A stretch of 64,000 nucleotides of DNA, taken from positions 1 through 64,000 of the IMG/VR virus record IMGVR_UViG_3300028608_000008; one strand, given 5' to 3'. Positions 17,941-26,366 of the stretch are shown here, one piece after another. Positions within the stretch are counted from its first letter, which is position 1, and the number at the start of each line of letters is the position of its first letter. Under the pieces are notes generated by a model. That model did not search any database, was not told the origin of the DNA, and was given only the letters and a program-made list of their open reading frames with translations. Both the position numbers and the translations under genes were made by a program. This stretch comes from a virus.

Positions 17941-18393
17941 ATGTTTGGCACCTTTTGCGAGTTCTCAACCGGCCCGGCCGACGATTACTTTCGACCAATC
18001 ACACGGGATACGTGGCGCGAACCGTGCTTCGCTCCCGTGCGGTACAATCTCGAAAAGCTTTTCGGCTCGAAAGAGAATGTCGAGGAACTGTTTGAGTTTC
18101 TGTGGACCATCGACGAAACCCTGACGACTGTGTGCGACTGGAAACTCAATGACGCGCTCGGTCGGAAAACCTTCTACAACGAAATGCAAAGCTTGCTGGT
18201 TGAGCAGCGCATTATCAACGTAAAAGTTGGTGCTCTGCGTCCGGAATTCAAAATCGTCTGTGACGAAAGCATCAACTCACCAAAAGTAATTGACGAAAAC
18301 AAGCTGTTAGCTTTGTTGAGCATCCGACGTGAAGGCTCCGTGGCTTGCCCGGTGCAGTTGATGTTCCGTTTCGAATATGTAAACAAAGGTTGA
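17941..18393 (+). CDS. Unknown protein in replication operon
   Basis: This 150-residue protein is not recognised. Its ATG follows the polymerase stop directly, so the two are coupled. It is acidic, with a possible helical N-terminal half and beta-like C-terminal half, and no motif I can assign. A polymerase accessory role is a context guess. Confidence 0.55.
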   Translation: MFGTFCEFSTGPADDYFRPITRDTWREPCFAPVRYNLEKLFGSKENVEELFEFLWTIDETLTTVCDWKLNDALGRKTFYNEMQSLLVEQRIINVKVGALRPEFKIVCDESINSPKVIDENKLLALLSIRREGSVACPVQLMFRFEYVNKG

Positions 18394-18397
18394 CCAT

Positions 18398-18727
18398 ATG
18401 ATCCCGAACGATGAATTGCCGCATGCACTAAACCTGCGCCTTGGCTGGAGTACCGAACGTTATACTGGCGACGAAGACTTCCACAAGGCGGTTCAGTACG
18501 TCGTCAATTCCGTTCGGGCATCCCACCAGTTGAACGAATCCCAATTCGACAAAGAGGATGGGATGGAACACATCTGCGGTACGGTTGAACGCGCCGTGCA
18601 GAAGACTTTCGAACTACCGATTGTTTTATGGTGGAGTCGCGAAGTCGGAAAGACTGTGATCCACATTGACGTGTTTTTCGAATGTCCAAACGCGCCATTC
18701 TCCCACCTCGAAGGAGCAAGACATTGA
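18398..18727 (+). CDS. Unknown small protein in replication operon
   Basis: This 109-residue protein is not recognised. It starts at an ATG with only a weak ribosome binding site, four bases after the previous stop, and its TGA overlaps the TTG start of the clamp-like gene. The C-terminal strand pattern (VIHIDVFFE) suggests a small alpha/beta fold. Confidence 0.55.
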   Translation: MIPNDELPHALNLRLGWSTERYTGDEDFHKAVQYVVNSVRASHQLNESQFDKEDGMEHICGTVERAVQKTFELPIVLWWSREVGKTVIHIDVFFECPNAPFSHLEGARH

Positions 18728-19875
18728 AACTGATTGAAAGCGCCGAACTCGATTTCATGGCTACCGGCAAAGAAGTCGTAAACGCATTCGCTCGCGTTAA
18801 AGCCGTTGTGTCGTATGTGAAAGCGGACGACGCAAAGTTTGTGCTGGCCGCTGTCAAAGGTGAAGTTTGGGCAATCGGCACCAGCACCGACGCAATGGGT
18901 TGTATCAAAATCAAAGACGCCGAAGCAACCGTCGAAGGCACAATCGGAATCGACGCCGACCTGCTTTGCGGCGTTGTGAAAAACCGTGCGCAAATGCAGT
19001 TCACCCTGCAAGGCAAACTGAAAATCACCGAAACCAAAGGTCGGTACACTGCCAACGTCGAGCCGCTGACCTTTGACGATAAAGACATTGCCATGTTGCA
19101 GCAATACATGGCACCGACCAAAGCGGCATCGTTGTCTTCCGAACAAATCGCAATCATCAAAGCAGGCGTTAAGCAGGTCACTCTGCAAAACTTCTTCTCG
19201 GATGAAGAAATGGTGGCGCTGATCGACGTGCGCGAAAAGCGTGTGGTTGTGTCGTGCTTCGACAACTTCCACATTGCCGAATACAGCCACAAGCTGAAAT
19301 CGGAAACCAAAGCGCGCATGGCACTGCCAACCAAAGCGTTTGCCTTGATCGAGAAATTCGTTGCGGCAGGCAAGGCGAAGTTTGAAACCGCCAACGGCCG
19401 CTTGCGTGTTGCGGGTCCAGACTTCCTGCTGTCGATTCCGGAAACGCAGGTTGAAGACCAGCATTACGAAATCACCAGCATCTACAAAAAGCGTCTGACC
19501 GATCCGTTCTCAAGTTTCGTGTTTGATACCGACGCGGTTGGTTCGGTAGAAAACTCGTTTGCGCTGGTCGAGAAAGATACCAAAATGACCATGCAGGTCG
19601 GCAAGAAAAACGTGGCAATCGAAGTCAGTACGCCACGCGGTTCCGTTTCCGACTCGTTCAAAACCAAAGTCGAAGGCGGGCAGATCGACCTGCACATCGA
19701 CCCGCGCATTTTCATGGACCTGTTCCGGAAAGTGAAAGACAAAAAGACAATTCCGATGGCGCTGTATCACCATCGCGGGGCGTCTTCCTGTTTCGCGTTC
19801 CAAACGGAATCCGACAACGCAACGCTGACCCTTGTGGCCAGTTTCGAGTCCGAAGAATCTCATGAAAAAGACTAG
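18724..19875 (+). CDS. Probable DNA sliding clamp (processivity factor)
   Basis: This 383-residue protein has the length and alternating strand pattern of a three-domain beta-clamp. Each third contains short strands ending in conserved-looking Val/Phe and DNA-facing Lys residues. There is a motif resembling the clamp signature for reading out a value then rejecting it (VSCFDNFHIAEYSHKL near residue 180, comparable to the TDGHRLA-type segment of bacterial clamps). Position four genes from the polymerase supports this. Start: a TTG at 18724 with AAGGAG seven bases upstream, overlapping the previous stop; an ATG at 18682 has no such site. A structure prediction would settle it. Confidence 0.55.
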   Translation: MKLIESAELDFMATGKEVVNAFARVKAVVSYVKADDAKFVLAAVKGEVWAIGTSTDAMGCIKIKDAEATVEGTIGIDADLLCGVVKNRAQMQFTLQGKLKITETKGRYTANVEPLTFDDKDIAMLQQYMAPTKAASLSSEQIAIIKAGVKQVTLQNFFSDEEMVALIDVREKRVVVSCFDNFHIAEYSHKLKSETKARMALPTKAFALIEKFVAAGKAKFETANGRLRVAGPDFLLSIPETQVEDQHYEITSIYKKRLTDPFSSFVFDTDAVGSVENSFALVEKDTKMTMQVGKKNVAIEVSTPRGSVSDSFKTKVEGGQIDLHIDPRIFMDLFRKVKDKKTIPMALYHHRGASSCFAFQTESDNATLTLVASFESEESHEKD

Positions 19876-20296
19876 TCCGATTTTCTCGCTGGCCGATCCG
19901 ATTGTGGTTCGCGCTCGCGTTAATGAATTCGAACTATTCGGGGAAGCCCACGACGGACAGCACGTCGTGGTTTTCTTCCGGCCCGTGGTCGATTCGGAAT
20001 TGATGATCGACTACCGGAACCCGGTTATCTTGAATCGGTTCTGCAAGCTGTACAATTTCATTAACGCTCGCGGCTCGGTGTACGGCCACCTGTTTGTAAT
20101 CAACGATTCGGAAAAGCTTGACCTCACCCCGACCAAGCTAATCGTTCGTTGCAATGTCAAAGAGCATTACGATTTCCAACTGGTCCCAATCAATAGCAGC
20201 AAGCAACGTTTGCAGCTTTTCAAATCGAGCAGCGGCTGCCTGTTGGCGATGATGGACCACTCCCACTCCGAATATCTTGTTTTGGAGCCGTCATGA
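19862..20296 (+). CDS. Unknown protein in replication operon
   Basis: This 144-residue protein is not recognised. The ATG at 19862 follows a GAAGAA site and overlaps the clamp gene by 14 bases; an in-frame GTG at 19832 is less likely. The sequence looks beta-rich (several alternating hydrophobic stretches), and its stop overlaps the next start (ATGA). Confidence 0.55.
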   Translation: MKKTSPIFSLADPIVVRARVNEFELFGEAHDGQHVVVFFRPVVDSELMIDYRNPVILNRFCKLYNFINARGSVYGHLFVINDSEKLDLTPTKLIVRCNVKEHYDFQLVPINSSKQRLQLFKSSSGCLLAMMDHSHSEYLVLEPS

Positions 20297-20598
20297 GTTT
20301 TCCATACCGCCCAAAGAAAATCACTTTGCACTACCTACACTTCAAAGTCGATCCAGTTGAAGCGGCGCGGGTACTGCCAATCCTTGATCGAATCTCTGGT
20401 GAACTCAACGTAAATCTACCGTCGCACGCAACGGTCAACGTGCATGGTTACTTCAACATGGATTTGGTCAACGCCATTGGCATAAGCGCCGCAGCCAGAC
20501 CAGAAAAACTAACCTTCTGGCAGAAATACTTCAAACGGATGATTCCAGAAATGAAAGTTCACCTCACCGTGTGCGTTGCGCAGATGGAGTACCTGTGA
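20293..20598 (+). CDS. Unknown small protein in replication operon
   Basis: This 101-residue protein is not recognised. It is coupled to both neighbours (ATGA upstream, GTGA downstream). It has the feel of a small beta-alpha-beta protein with basic residues near the C-terminus. No function can be given. Confidence 0.5.
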   Translation: MSFPYRPKKITLHYLHFKVDPVEAARVLPILDRISGELNVNLPSHATVNVHGYFNMDLVNAIGISAAARPEKLTFWQKYFKRMIPEMKVHLTVCVAQMEYL

Positions 20599-21131
20599 TT
20601 ACACCGCTGAAATATAAATGGTTTTTCGAAGACGACGAAAAGGCGGTTGATACTGTCGAGCAAGTTAAAGCCGTCATGTACGGCATCGCCACCGGAGAAA
20701 TCAAAACTCCGCACTCGTTCCGGATCGGTAACGTATCGTTTAAAGACGTGACCACCATTACCGGAGTCGAACTCGACGTATCCAAACCCGCAACAGAATT
20801 CGAACACTTCGGCCACAAGATGCGCATGTTTGGCGCGACCGAAGTGACTATGGAATTCTCCATGGAGTGCAACGAAAAACTCTTTACCAAACATCAGGTA
20901 AAGAAGTATTTCCCGTATCGCCTTCTGGAATCCGTCCACCAACAACTCACGGATCGTCTGTACAAAGCACACATGCCCGAGCCGCTGGTGATACCGGAAG
21001 TGTTTGATTTCCAATTTCCAATTCGCGTTGTCAACGTAACCTACGAGTTGCCAAGCGAGTTTATGGCAAACGGTAATCCACCGCCGTACTCCAACGTTCT
21101 GGTCAAACTGGATTACATGGCTAGAATCTGA
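20595..21131 (+). CDS. Unknown protein in replication operon
   Basis: This 178-residue protein is not recognised. The GTG at 20595, overlapping the previous stop as GTGA and preceded by GGAG, is preferred over a GTG at 20571. The sequence is mixed alpha/beta with Phe and Glu rich stretches and ends without a charged tail. It closes a coupled run from the polymerase. Confidence 0.5.
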   Translation: MITPLKYKWFFEDDEKAVDTVEQVKAVMYGIATGEIKTPHSFRIGNVSFKDVTTITGVELDVSKPATEFEHFGHKMRMFGATEVTMEFSMECNEKLFTKHQVKKYFPYRLLESVHQQLTDRLYKAHMPEPLVIPEVFDFQFPIRVVNVTYELPSEFMANGNPPPYSNVLVKLDYMARI

Positions 21132-21167
21132 TTACGAGAATTTAGATAGATAGGCCGGGGGTCAGCA

Positions 21168-21701
21168 ATGTCTCAAAAGATCAAAATGATTCGGCGTCAG
21201 ATTCGCCAAGACGCCAAGTATCAGCGTTTCAAAGAGGCACAGAAAAACAACCCCAACAACGTCATTGACTTCAAGGGGCTGCACGCGGAAATGGCCCGCT
21301 TGCACAAAACGCGGGCATGGCGTCACCTGAAACGGAAGTCGAAAGGCTTTACCGACGAAGTGTGTGACGCAATCCTGCAAGACGGCCAAGCCCGTTCGCG
21401 CTGCGCTGAAATTCTCGGCATTTGCGTTGAGATTACCGGCAGCATGAATGACACACTGACCAATCTGCGTGATTACCTTGTGACGGAATACGCGGAATTC
21501 CTGAAAGCGGTTGGTACTGTCGCCGAACGGAAAGCAGTTGTCGAAACGGTGCTACGCCCGTTTTACGAATACCTCAACAACGTTGAGCAACTTCGCCAAC
21601 ACGCCAAAATCATCATGGAAGACATTGACAAGGCAGGCTTCGGTTACACCAACCTGATCGCCGCTTTGCAAATGCTTTCCCGACCGGAGCGCAGCCTGTG
21701 A
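21168..21701 (+). CDS. Unknown basic helical protein
   Basis: This 177-residue protein is not recognised. The first 70 residues are very basic (many Arg/Lys) and the rest is helical, which suggests nucleic-acid binding. A GGGGGT site precedes the ATG, and the stop overlaps the next gene as GTGA. Confidence 0.5.
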   Translation: MSQKIKMIRRQIRQDAKYQRFKEAQKNNPNNVIDFKGLHAEMARLHKTRAWRHLKRKSKGFTDEVCDAILQDGQARSRCAEILGICVEITGSMNDTLTNLRDYLVTEYAEFLKAVGTVAERKAVVETVLRPFYEYLNNVEQLRQHAKIIMEDIDKAGFGYTNLIAALQMLSRPERSL

Positions 21702-22012
21702 CCGAATTACGCACATCCGAAGCCTTAAACATTCTGCAAGCCGCATACGAATTGCAGTTTGCCAAAGAAGTCGAGTTGCGCAAACTTCGCATCGAAGTGA
21801 CAAAGGAAGATCGCGGCGAAACCTCTCTGCAAACTTTCGACCGCACTCGCGTTACCAAGATCGGGGTGTTTCAGCGGTTGAAAGAAGTGCGGCGTGTTGT
21901 CGATTGGTGCAACGAAGAAATCCGCCTGCTGAATCTACTCAAAGTAGACGCCAACATCAACGAAGAAATCCGCAGCCTTGCCGCCGCTATCGGAGTCTCC
22001 AATGTCGAATGA
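21698..22012 (+). CDS. Unknown coiled-coil protein, single-domain paralogue of next gene
   Basis: This 104-residue, GTG-start, helical and charged protein looks like a two-helix coiled coil. Its sequence pattern (a Leu/Glu helix, then a short TKIGVFQRLKEVRR-type segment, then a second helix ending in NEEIRSLAAAIG) is repeated in the second half of the next gene, where TKTGVYRKLVEIRE and SQEISSLIADLG occupy the same places. Function unknown. Confidence 0.55.
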   Translation: MTELRTSEALNILQAAYELQFAKEVELRKLRIEVTKEDRGETSLQTFDRTRVTKIGVFQRLKEVRRVVDWCNEEIRLLNLLKVDANINEEIRSLAAAIGVSNVE

Positions 22013-22646
22013 ATTTCCAATCGTCACCCTTGAAGAAGGTTTGAGCATTCTGTCGCAGTTGGAAGACATTTACGACGAAAAGCTTCGGCAGCTTGACCAA
22101 ATTCAAGGCAACGGTCCGCGTGGTCTGCGCGGTGCGCAATACTTCTCCACGCTGGCGGGCGCGTATCAGCGCATTCGCACCGTAGCCGAAGAAATCGAAC
22201 GGCTTGAAATTCAAATCGCTGAATCGAAACGTGAGCCGATCCCGGTTGAAGCCGTGACCTCGTTCCAGATTGCGGAAATCGCCAAGCGCTACAACATTCC
22301 GTGCTCGGCTGTCGATCCGCGGCGCACTGTCGAACATCCGAAACTCACACTCACCGAAGCGAACGCGCTTTTGGAAAAAGCTGATGCCTTGCTGTTCCAG
22401 AAACGTCTGCAACTGCATAAAGAAAAAATGAAGGCGTTACCGAAAGACGAACGCACCGGCTTCCACGGGCGTGACGGGTTCGAACCGCAATACACCAAAA
22501 CCGGCGTCTACCGCAAGCTGGTGGAAATCCGCGAACGTATCGCCAACCTCGAAGAACAAATTCGCGTGCAGGTGCTTATCAACAATGACGCCAGCGTGAG
22601 CCAAGAAATCTCCAGCCTCATTGCAGACTTGGGGATCGAAGCATGA
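22002..22646 (+). CDS. Unknown coiled-coil protein with two copies of the same domain
   Basis: This 214-residue protein starts at the ATG at 22002 (GGAG seven bases upstream), overlapping the previous gene by 11 bases. The first half (about 1-80) and second half (about 110-214) each carry the helix-turn-helix coiled-coil pattern found in the 104-residue neighbour, joined by a short linker. This suggests one duplication to make two genes and a second inside this one. Function unknown; its stop overlaps the next start. Confidence 0.55.
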   Translation: MSNEFPIVTLEEGLSILSQLEDIYDEKLRQLDQIQGNGPRGLRGAQYFSTLAGAYQRIRTVAEEIERLEIQIAESKREPIPVEAVTSFQIAEIAKRYNIPCSAVDPRRTVEHPKLTLTEANALLEKADALLFQKRLQLHKEKMKALPKDERTGFHGRDGFEPQYTKTGVYRKLVEIRERIANLEEQIRVQVLINNDASVSQEISSLIADLGIEA

Positions 22647-23110
22647 ACTTCGGGGCCGACGACCAATTCATGCGATCATACGGCGTGATTGCGAAATGCA
22701 AAGTCGATGACCACTATTACGGGAAGCCTTGTTTGCTTCCCAACATGCAACAGCTTCACGAATGGCAAGTTGAGGTTAACGACCTCGACCGCATGCTGAT
22801 TCACGAAGCACTGTGGCACGGTATGTGGGTTTGGTTCTGGCCGATTCGGGAAGAAACCAGCGCAGAGTGGACGCCCGCTTTCGACTACATGGTCAAGCAC
22901 GTTCGCGAATTCGTCGGCCCGCATATGGACGAAAAGACGGTCATTGCGTTTGCGGGCGACTGGATGAAATACATCGAAAACTGTAAAGCTATGACAGGCA
23001 CCCGCCTGTTGATTCGGCAGTCTTACGCTGCCCCAACGCCGACCGAATTGGAAAATATGTTGAGAGCAATCCCACAATCCAAACCGTTCGGCTCGCCTTA
23101 TTACGGATAA
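22643..23110 (+). CDS. Unknown protein
   Basis: This 155-residue protein is not recognised. It is rich in Trp, His and Met (a WHGMWVWFWP stretch near residue 55), which is unusual among its neighbours. No membrane segment or metal motif can be claimed. It is coupled upstream by ATGA and lies four bases before the helicase gene. Confidence 0.5.
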   Translation: MNFGADDQFMRSYGVIAKCKVDDHYYGKPCLLPNMQQLHEWQVEVNDLDRMLIHEALWHGMWVWFWPIREETSAEWTPAFDYMVKHVREFVGPHMDEKTVIAFAGDWMKYIENCKAMTGTRLLIRQSYAAPTPTELENMLRAIPQSKPFGSPYYG

Positions 23111-23113
23111 CCC

Positions 23114-24757
23114 ATGCACAGCGATACCACGATAATCGCCAGCGACAAGCTGTACATTCCGGCAGTTCACATTGACGAAGATCGTGTTCGCAAACATTAC
23201 GTCAAATCGTTTTTCGTTGAGAACGTATGCCGGAAATGTGACCACCGCGAAGACCGGCCCAACGATGCGTGCCAAGGCTGCGATGCGTTCAACGGAACGT
23301 TTAAGCTGGCCAACCGCCGTATCGTCAACAACACGGAATACTTCGGCATTCCGTTAGGCGACCGGAAAAACATCGAAGCGAAGTTGAAGATTGATTTCGA
23401 CGACTTCGACTTTGTGGACAAGCGTTGCAAAAACAAATTCGACTACAAGATCATCGTAGACGAAAAGAAGATGAAGGCCGACGGTAAAACGTGGCGCGAC
23501 ATTCAGGTGCAGACCTTCCTCAAGATGGTCAAAAAGAAACACGGCATCTTTGTGCTCCCGCCACGCTCCGGTAAGTCCCTCACCCTTCTGAAAATCGGTA
23601 TCGACCTCGGCTATAAAATGCTGATTACGGCCGACCAGTACGACTTCCTCAAACAGTTCATTGGTGACATTGAAAAATACACCAACCTGCCTGAGTTGCA
23701 AAAGAAACACCCGAAGAAAAAGCTGTACGGTTTTGTGAAGAAGCCGAAAGACCTGAAACACATTCAGATCGGTATCATCACTTACCAATCGCTTATCAAC
23801 GATTCGCTCGGCGCGAAAATGAAGAAGGCGTGCAACAAAACCTTCGGTTCGCTTTTCGTGGACGAAGTGCATTCCTCCTGTGCGCCAGAATTCACCCGCC
23901 TGATTAATAGCATGCGCTGTTACGTCAAGATTGGGTGTACGGGTACAATCATTCGAAAAGACGGAAAGCAGGTTCTTGCATTCCACTCGATTGGCCCGGT
24001 GCAGTCTGATATCAAAGCCGACCAGTTGACTGCCAAAATGATGGTGCAACTGACCGGCATTAAATCAAAGCGTAAGTTTGCGGGCAAAGCCGGATTCGTT
24101 TACCTCGGTAAGTTTTTGGCTAATCACGACAAACGCAACGCAATGATTCTGGAGTGGGTCGAGAAGGATTTGGAAAAAGGTCACAGCATTGTGATTCCGG
24201 TCCACTTCAAAGAACACGTTGACCAACTGGTGAAAATGATTAACCACGCGGTCGGTTACGAAGTCGCAGCCCCGTTCGTTGGTGGCGGCACAAAGAAAAA
24301 CAAAGACTATCGCGATTGGGTAAAAGAGCAAGCATCCTGTCGCAAAATCCGAGTCGTCGTCGGCATTCGCTCCCTGTTGCAGCGCGGTATCAACATCGTT
24401 CCGTGGTCGTGTCTTTACTACGTCATGCCAATGAACAATCCGCCAAACTGGAAACAGGAATCGTCGCGTGTTCTGACCATTGACGATACCGGAAAGAAAC
24501 GTGAACCCATTATTCGCTTTTTCGTTGACCAAGGTGTACCAGCTTCCCTGTCGTGTTTCGCAAATACATGGAAGCAAACGCTTGAGTACAAACACAAGCC
24601 CACCGAGGAAGCGTTGAAGCGCGCCGCGATTGCAATTGCAAACGTGAAGACAAAGGGTTCACCAGAAGAAGACCCCATTTTAGAAGGGCCAGTAGTTAGG
24701 ACCGTGCCGATGGCAACCGGCGGTCTGTTCGGCTCAATAAGGAAACGTAAGAAATGA
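23114..24757 (+). CDS. SF2 helicase, UvsW-like, with N-terminal zinc motif
   Basis: This 547-residue superfamily 2 DNA or RNA helicase has a short N-terminal segment with two CxxC pairs (about residues 37-58) that probably bind zinc. The RecA-like core has Walker A with K154 (PPRSGKS), a D250-EVH box, a CTGT-type motif III near residue 278 and a second domain with a GIRSLLQRGINI segment and a late Arg motif. T4 UvsW-type helicases unwind branched recombination and replication intermediates. Placement in the replication block fits. The C-terminal 90 residues are variable and basic. Confidence 0.85.
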   Translation: MHSDTTIIASDKLYIPAVHIDEDRVRKHYVKSFFVENVCRKCDHREDRPNDACQGCDAFNGTFKLANRRIVNNTEYFGIPLGDRKNIEAKLKIDFDDFDFVDKRCKNKFDYKIIVDEKKMKADGKTWRDIQVQTFLKMVKKKHGIFVLPPRSGKSLTLLKIGIDLGYKMLITADQYDFLKQFIGDIEKYTNLPELQKKHPKKKLYGFVKKPKDLKHIQIGIITYQSLINDSLGAKMKKACNKTFGSLFVDEVHSSCAPEFTRLINSMRCYVKIGCTGTIIRKDGKQVLAFHSIGPVQSDIKADQLTAKMMVQLTGIKSKRKFAGKAGFVYLGKFLANHDKRNAMILEWVEKDLEKGHSIVIPVHFKEHVDQLVKMINHAVGYEVAAPFVGGGTKKNKDYRDWVKEQASCRKIRVVVGIRSLLQRGINIVPWSCLYYVMPMNNPPNWKQESSRVLTIDDTGKKREPIIRFFVDQGVPASLSCFANTWKQTLEYKHKPTEEALKRAAIAIANVKTKGSPEEDPILEGPVVRTVPMATGGLFGSIRKRKK

Positions 24758-25419
24758 AAGCATCATGGGAAATCCCGAAACTCGACTACAAGATTCCATC
24801 CGAGCGCGTGAAGCTTTTGAAAGCGCGGGGAGTAGACGGACACCCATTCTCGCTTTTGAAAAAACCGTTTGATCTTGAGCACGCGTTGGAATCCATCACG
24901 CCGATGGTTCCGCAGTGGCTTCCGGAACACATCAAGTTGCCCGGCACCAGTGTCAAACGGCAGGCCGAAAACCTGACAAAGCTTTTACGAAATCCGCTAC
25001 ACGGTTCACCGATTATCGCAATCGGCTCGATGCCTTCCGACACACGGGCAAAGTTTTTGGCGCTGTCAGTAATGAACGCGGCAATCACACAAATGGCGGA
25101 AGGCTCGCACCGTGGCAAGACAATGCCGAAATGGCACGTCGTGCATGGCGGCTACTATGACCCATTGCGCGACGATAAAGGCGACCGCCCGAATTACGCA
25201 ATGTTGGTTATCACAAACGTGGCACCTGATTCAAGCCACATCAAAATTGAAAAGGTGCGCGACCTGTTGGAGATTTACCACAACATCCCCCGAATCGTTG
25301 TGGTCAATGGTTGCGACCCTGTTTCGTTTTTTGCAGACAAGTTGCGGATGCCAGTTCGATACGCGTTTATGTTGAACGACAAGAACGGACCCGCAAAGGT
25401 TGACGTTATGGATATTTAA
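24754..25419 (+). CDS. Possible degenerate AAA+ (DnaC/IstB-like) helicase-loader-like protein
   Basis: This 221-residue protein has the order of a DnaC-type ATPase core but with degenerate motifs. Where Walker A is expected (about residues 85-100) it has IAIGSMPSDTRAKF without the GKT. A LVITNV strand and a LLEIYHNIPRIVVVNG segment follow at the usual places for Walker B and sensor 1. This suggests a loader-like or structural protein that has lost nucleotide binding. It overlaps the helicase by ATGA. The assignment is inference from pattern only. Confidence 0.35.
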   Translation: MKASWEIPKLDYKIPSERVKLLKARGVDGHPFSLLKKPFDLEHALESITPMVPQWLPEHIKLPGTSVKRQAENLTKLLRNPLHGSPIIAIGSMPSDTRAKFLALSVMNAAITQMAEGSHRGKTMPKWHVVHGGYYDPLRDDKGDRPNYAMLVITNVAPDSSHIKIEKVRDLLEIYHNIPRIVVVNGCDPVSFFADKLRMPVRYAFMLNDKNGPAKVDVMDI

Positions 25420-25817
25420 TGTCGAGTTTTACAACACCACTTCGCGTCCAGCCTGTAGACGGCGAAGACAACCTTTGGGAATTGCTCGAAGAATTCATTT
25501 ATGAACTCGGGGCCAAAGGATCGGGCGTCCGTGTAGTTTGCCCGAAAGGCGAGCGCACTGACTTCGCAAGTATTCCGCGAATCTTCTGGTCGATTCTGCC
25601 GCCGTGGGGCAAGTACGGGAAAGCGGCAGTTGTTCACGACCACCTGTGCGTAAAGAAATGCTATCTCGACGTAAACGATAATCCCGTATACGTCACCCGC
25701 GCCCAAGGCGACGCAATCTTTCTTGAGGCTATGGAAGTTCTCAAAGTTCCGAAACTGACCCGCTACACAATGTATGCGTGCGTTCGGGGTTACGCAATCG
25801 TCAAAGGAATCAAATGA
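25419..25817 (+). CDS. DUF1353 family protein
   Basis: This 132-residue protein has the family pattern of DUF1353 (PF07087): a hydrophobic strand, then TDFASIPRIFWSILPPWGKYGKAAVVHDHL near residues 45-75 (given here by its parts TDFASIP, FWSILPPWG, AVVHDHL). The family is widespread in phages and prophages but has no assigned function. Its ATG overlaps the upstream stop as TAATG. Confidence 0.75.
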   Translation: MSSFTTPLRVQPVDGEDNLWELLEEFIYELGAKGSGVRVVCPKGERTDFASIPRIFWSILPPWGKYGKAAVVHDHLCVKKCYLDVNDNPVYVTRAQGDAIFLEAMEVLKVPKLTRYTMYACVRGYAIVKGIK

Positions 25818-26362
25818 TGAAACGAGAAAATCTGGTACTGGATACCATGTGTTTCCGCATTTTCATTGCGCGATTACACAAGTGGCATCTACTCGGCAGA
25901 ACCGAACCCCGCCCGATATTCGAGCGCGCCTTGCCTGTGCAGAGTTTGGCTGAGGCGCCAGCGCGGTTTGATTCCATCCGACAAATCCTCGAAGCGGCAG
26001 AAGTCGAAGTCGAAGATTTGAAAACCAAGTTCAACAACAATCTGGTGCCGGTCGATGCAGAGGAAAGTTTCTTTGCCAACGCCGAACTGTTGGAGATTTC
26101 CGATATGTATGGTTTCGACCATCCTTTGGAAGTCCTGTTGGATTTGGACTGCCCGCAATTGGTTCCAGAAGACAAGCTGGATCAGATCGTTCGCCGGTTT
26201 GACGTTACCAGAGTTTTCGCAAAACCCCAACCATTCGAACAAGTGTTTCCGAATTCCTCGGGCTGGCATTGCACGGTGAAGAAAATTGAATACTACACCG
26301 ACGTACACCTACCCGAAGAAGAACGATTCATTCCACCGGGCTTCGCAATTGTAGGACACTGA
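25814..26362 (+). CDS. Unknown acidic protein
   Basis: This 182-residue protein is not recognised. The ATG at 25814 (AGGAAT six bases upstream) is preferred to a far-upstream alternative because of its good ribosome binding site. The middle is helical and acidic (Glu-rich around residue 60). No motif of known function. Confidence 0.5.
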   Translation: MMKRENLVLDTMCFRIFIARLHKWHLLGRTEPRPIFERALPVQSLAEAPARFDSIRQILEAAEVEVEDLKTKFNNNLVPVDAEESFFANAELLEISDMYGFDHPLEVLLDLDCPQLVPEDKLDQIVRRFDVTRVFAKPQPFEQVFPNSSGWHCTVKKIEYYTDVHLPEEERFIPPGFAIVGH

Positions 26363-26366
26363 AATA

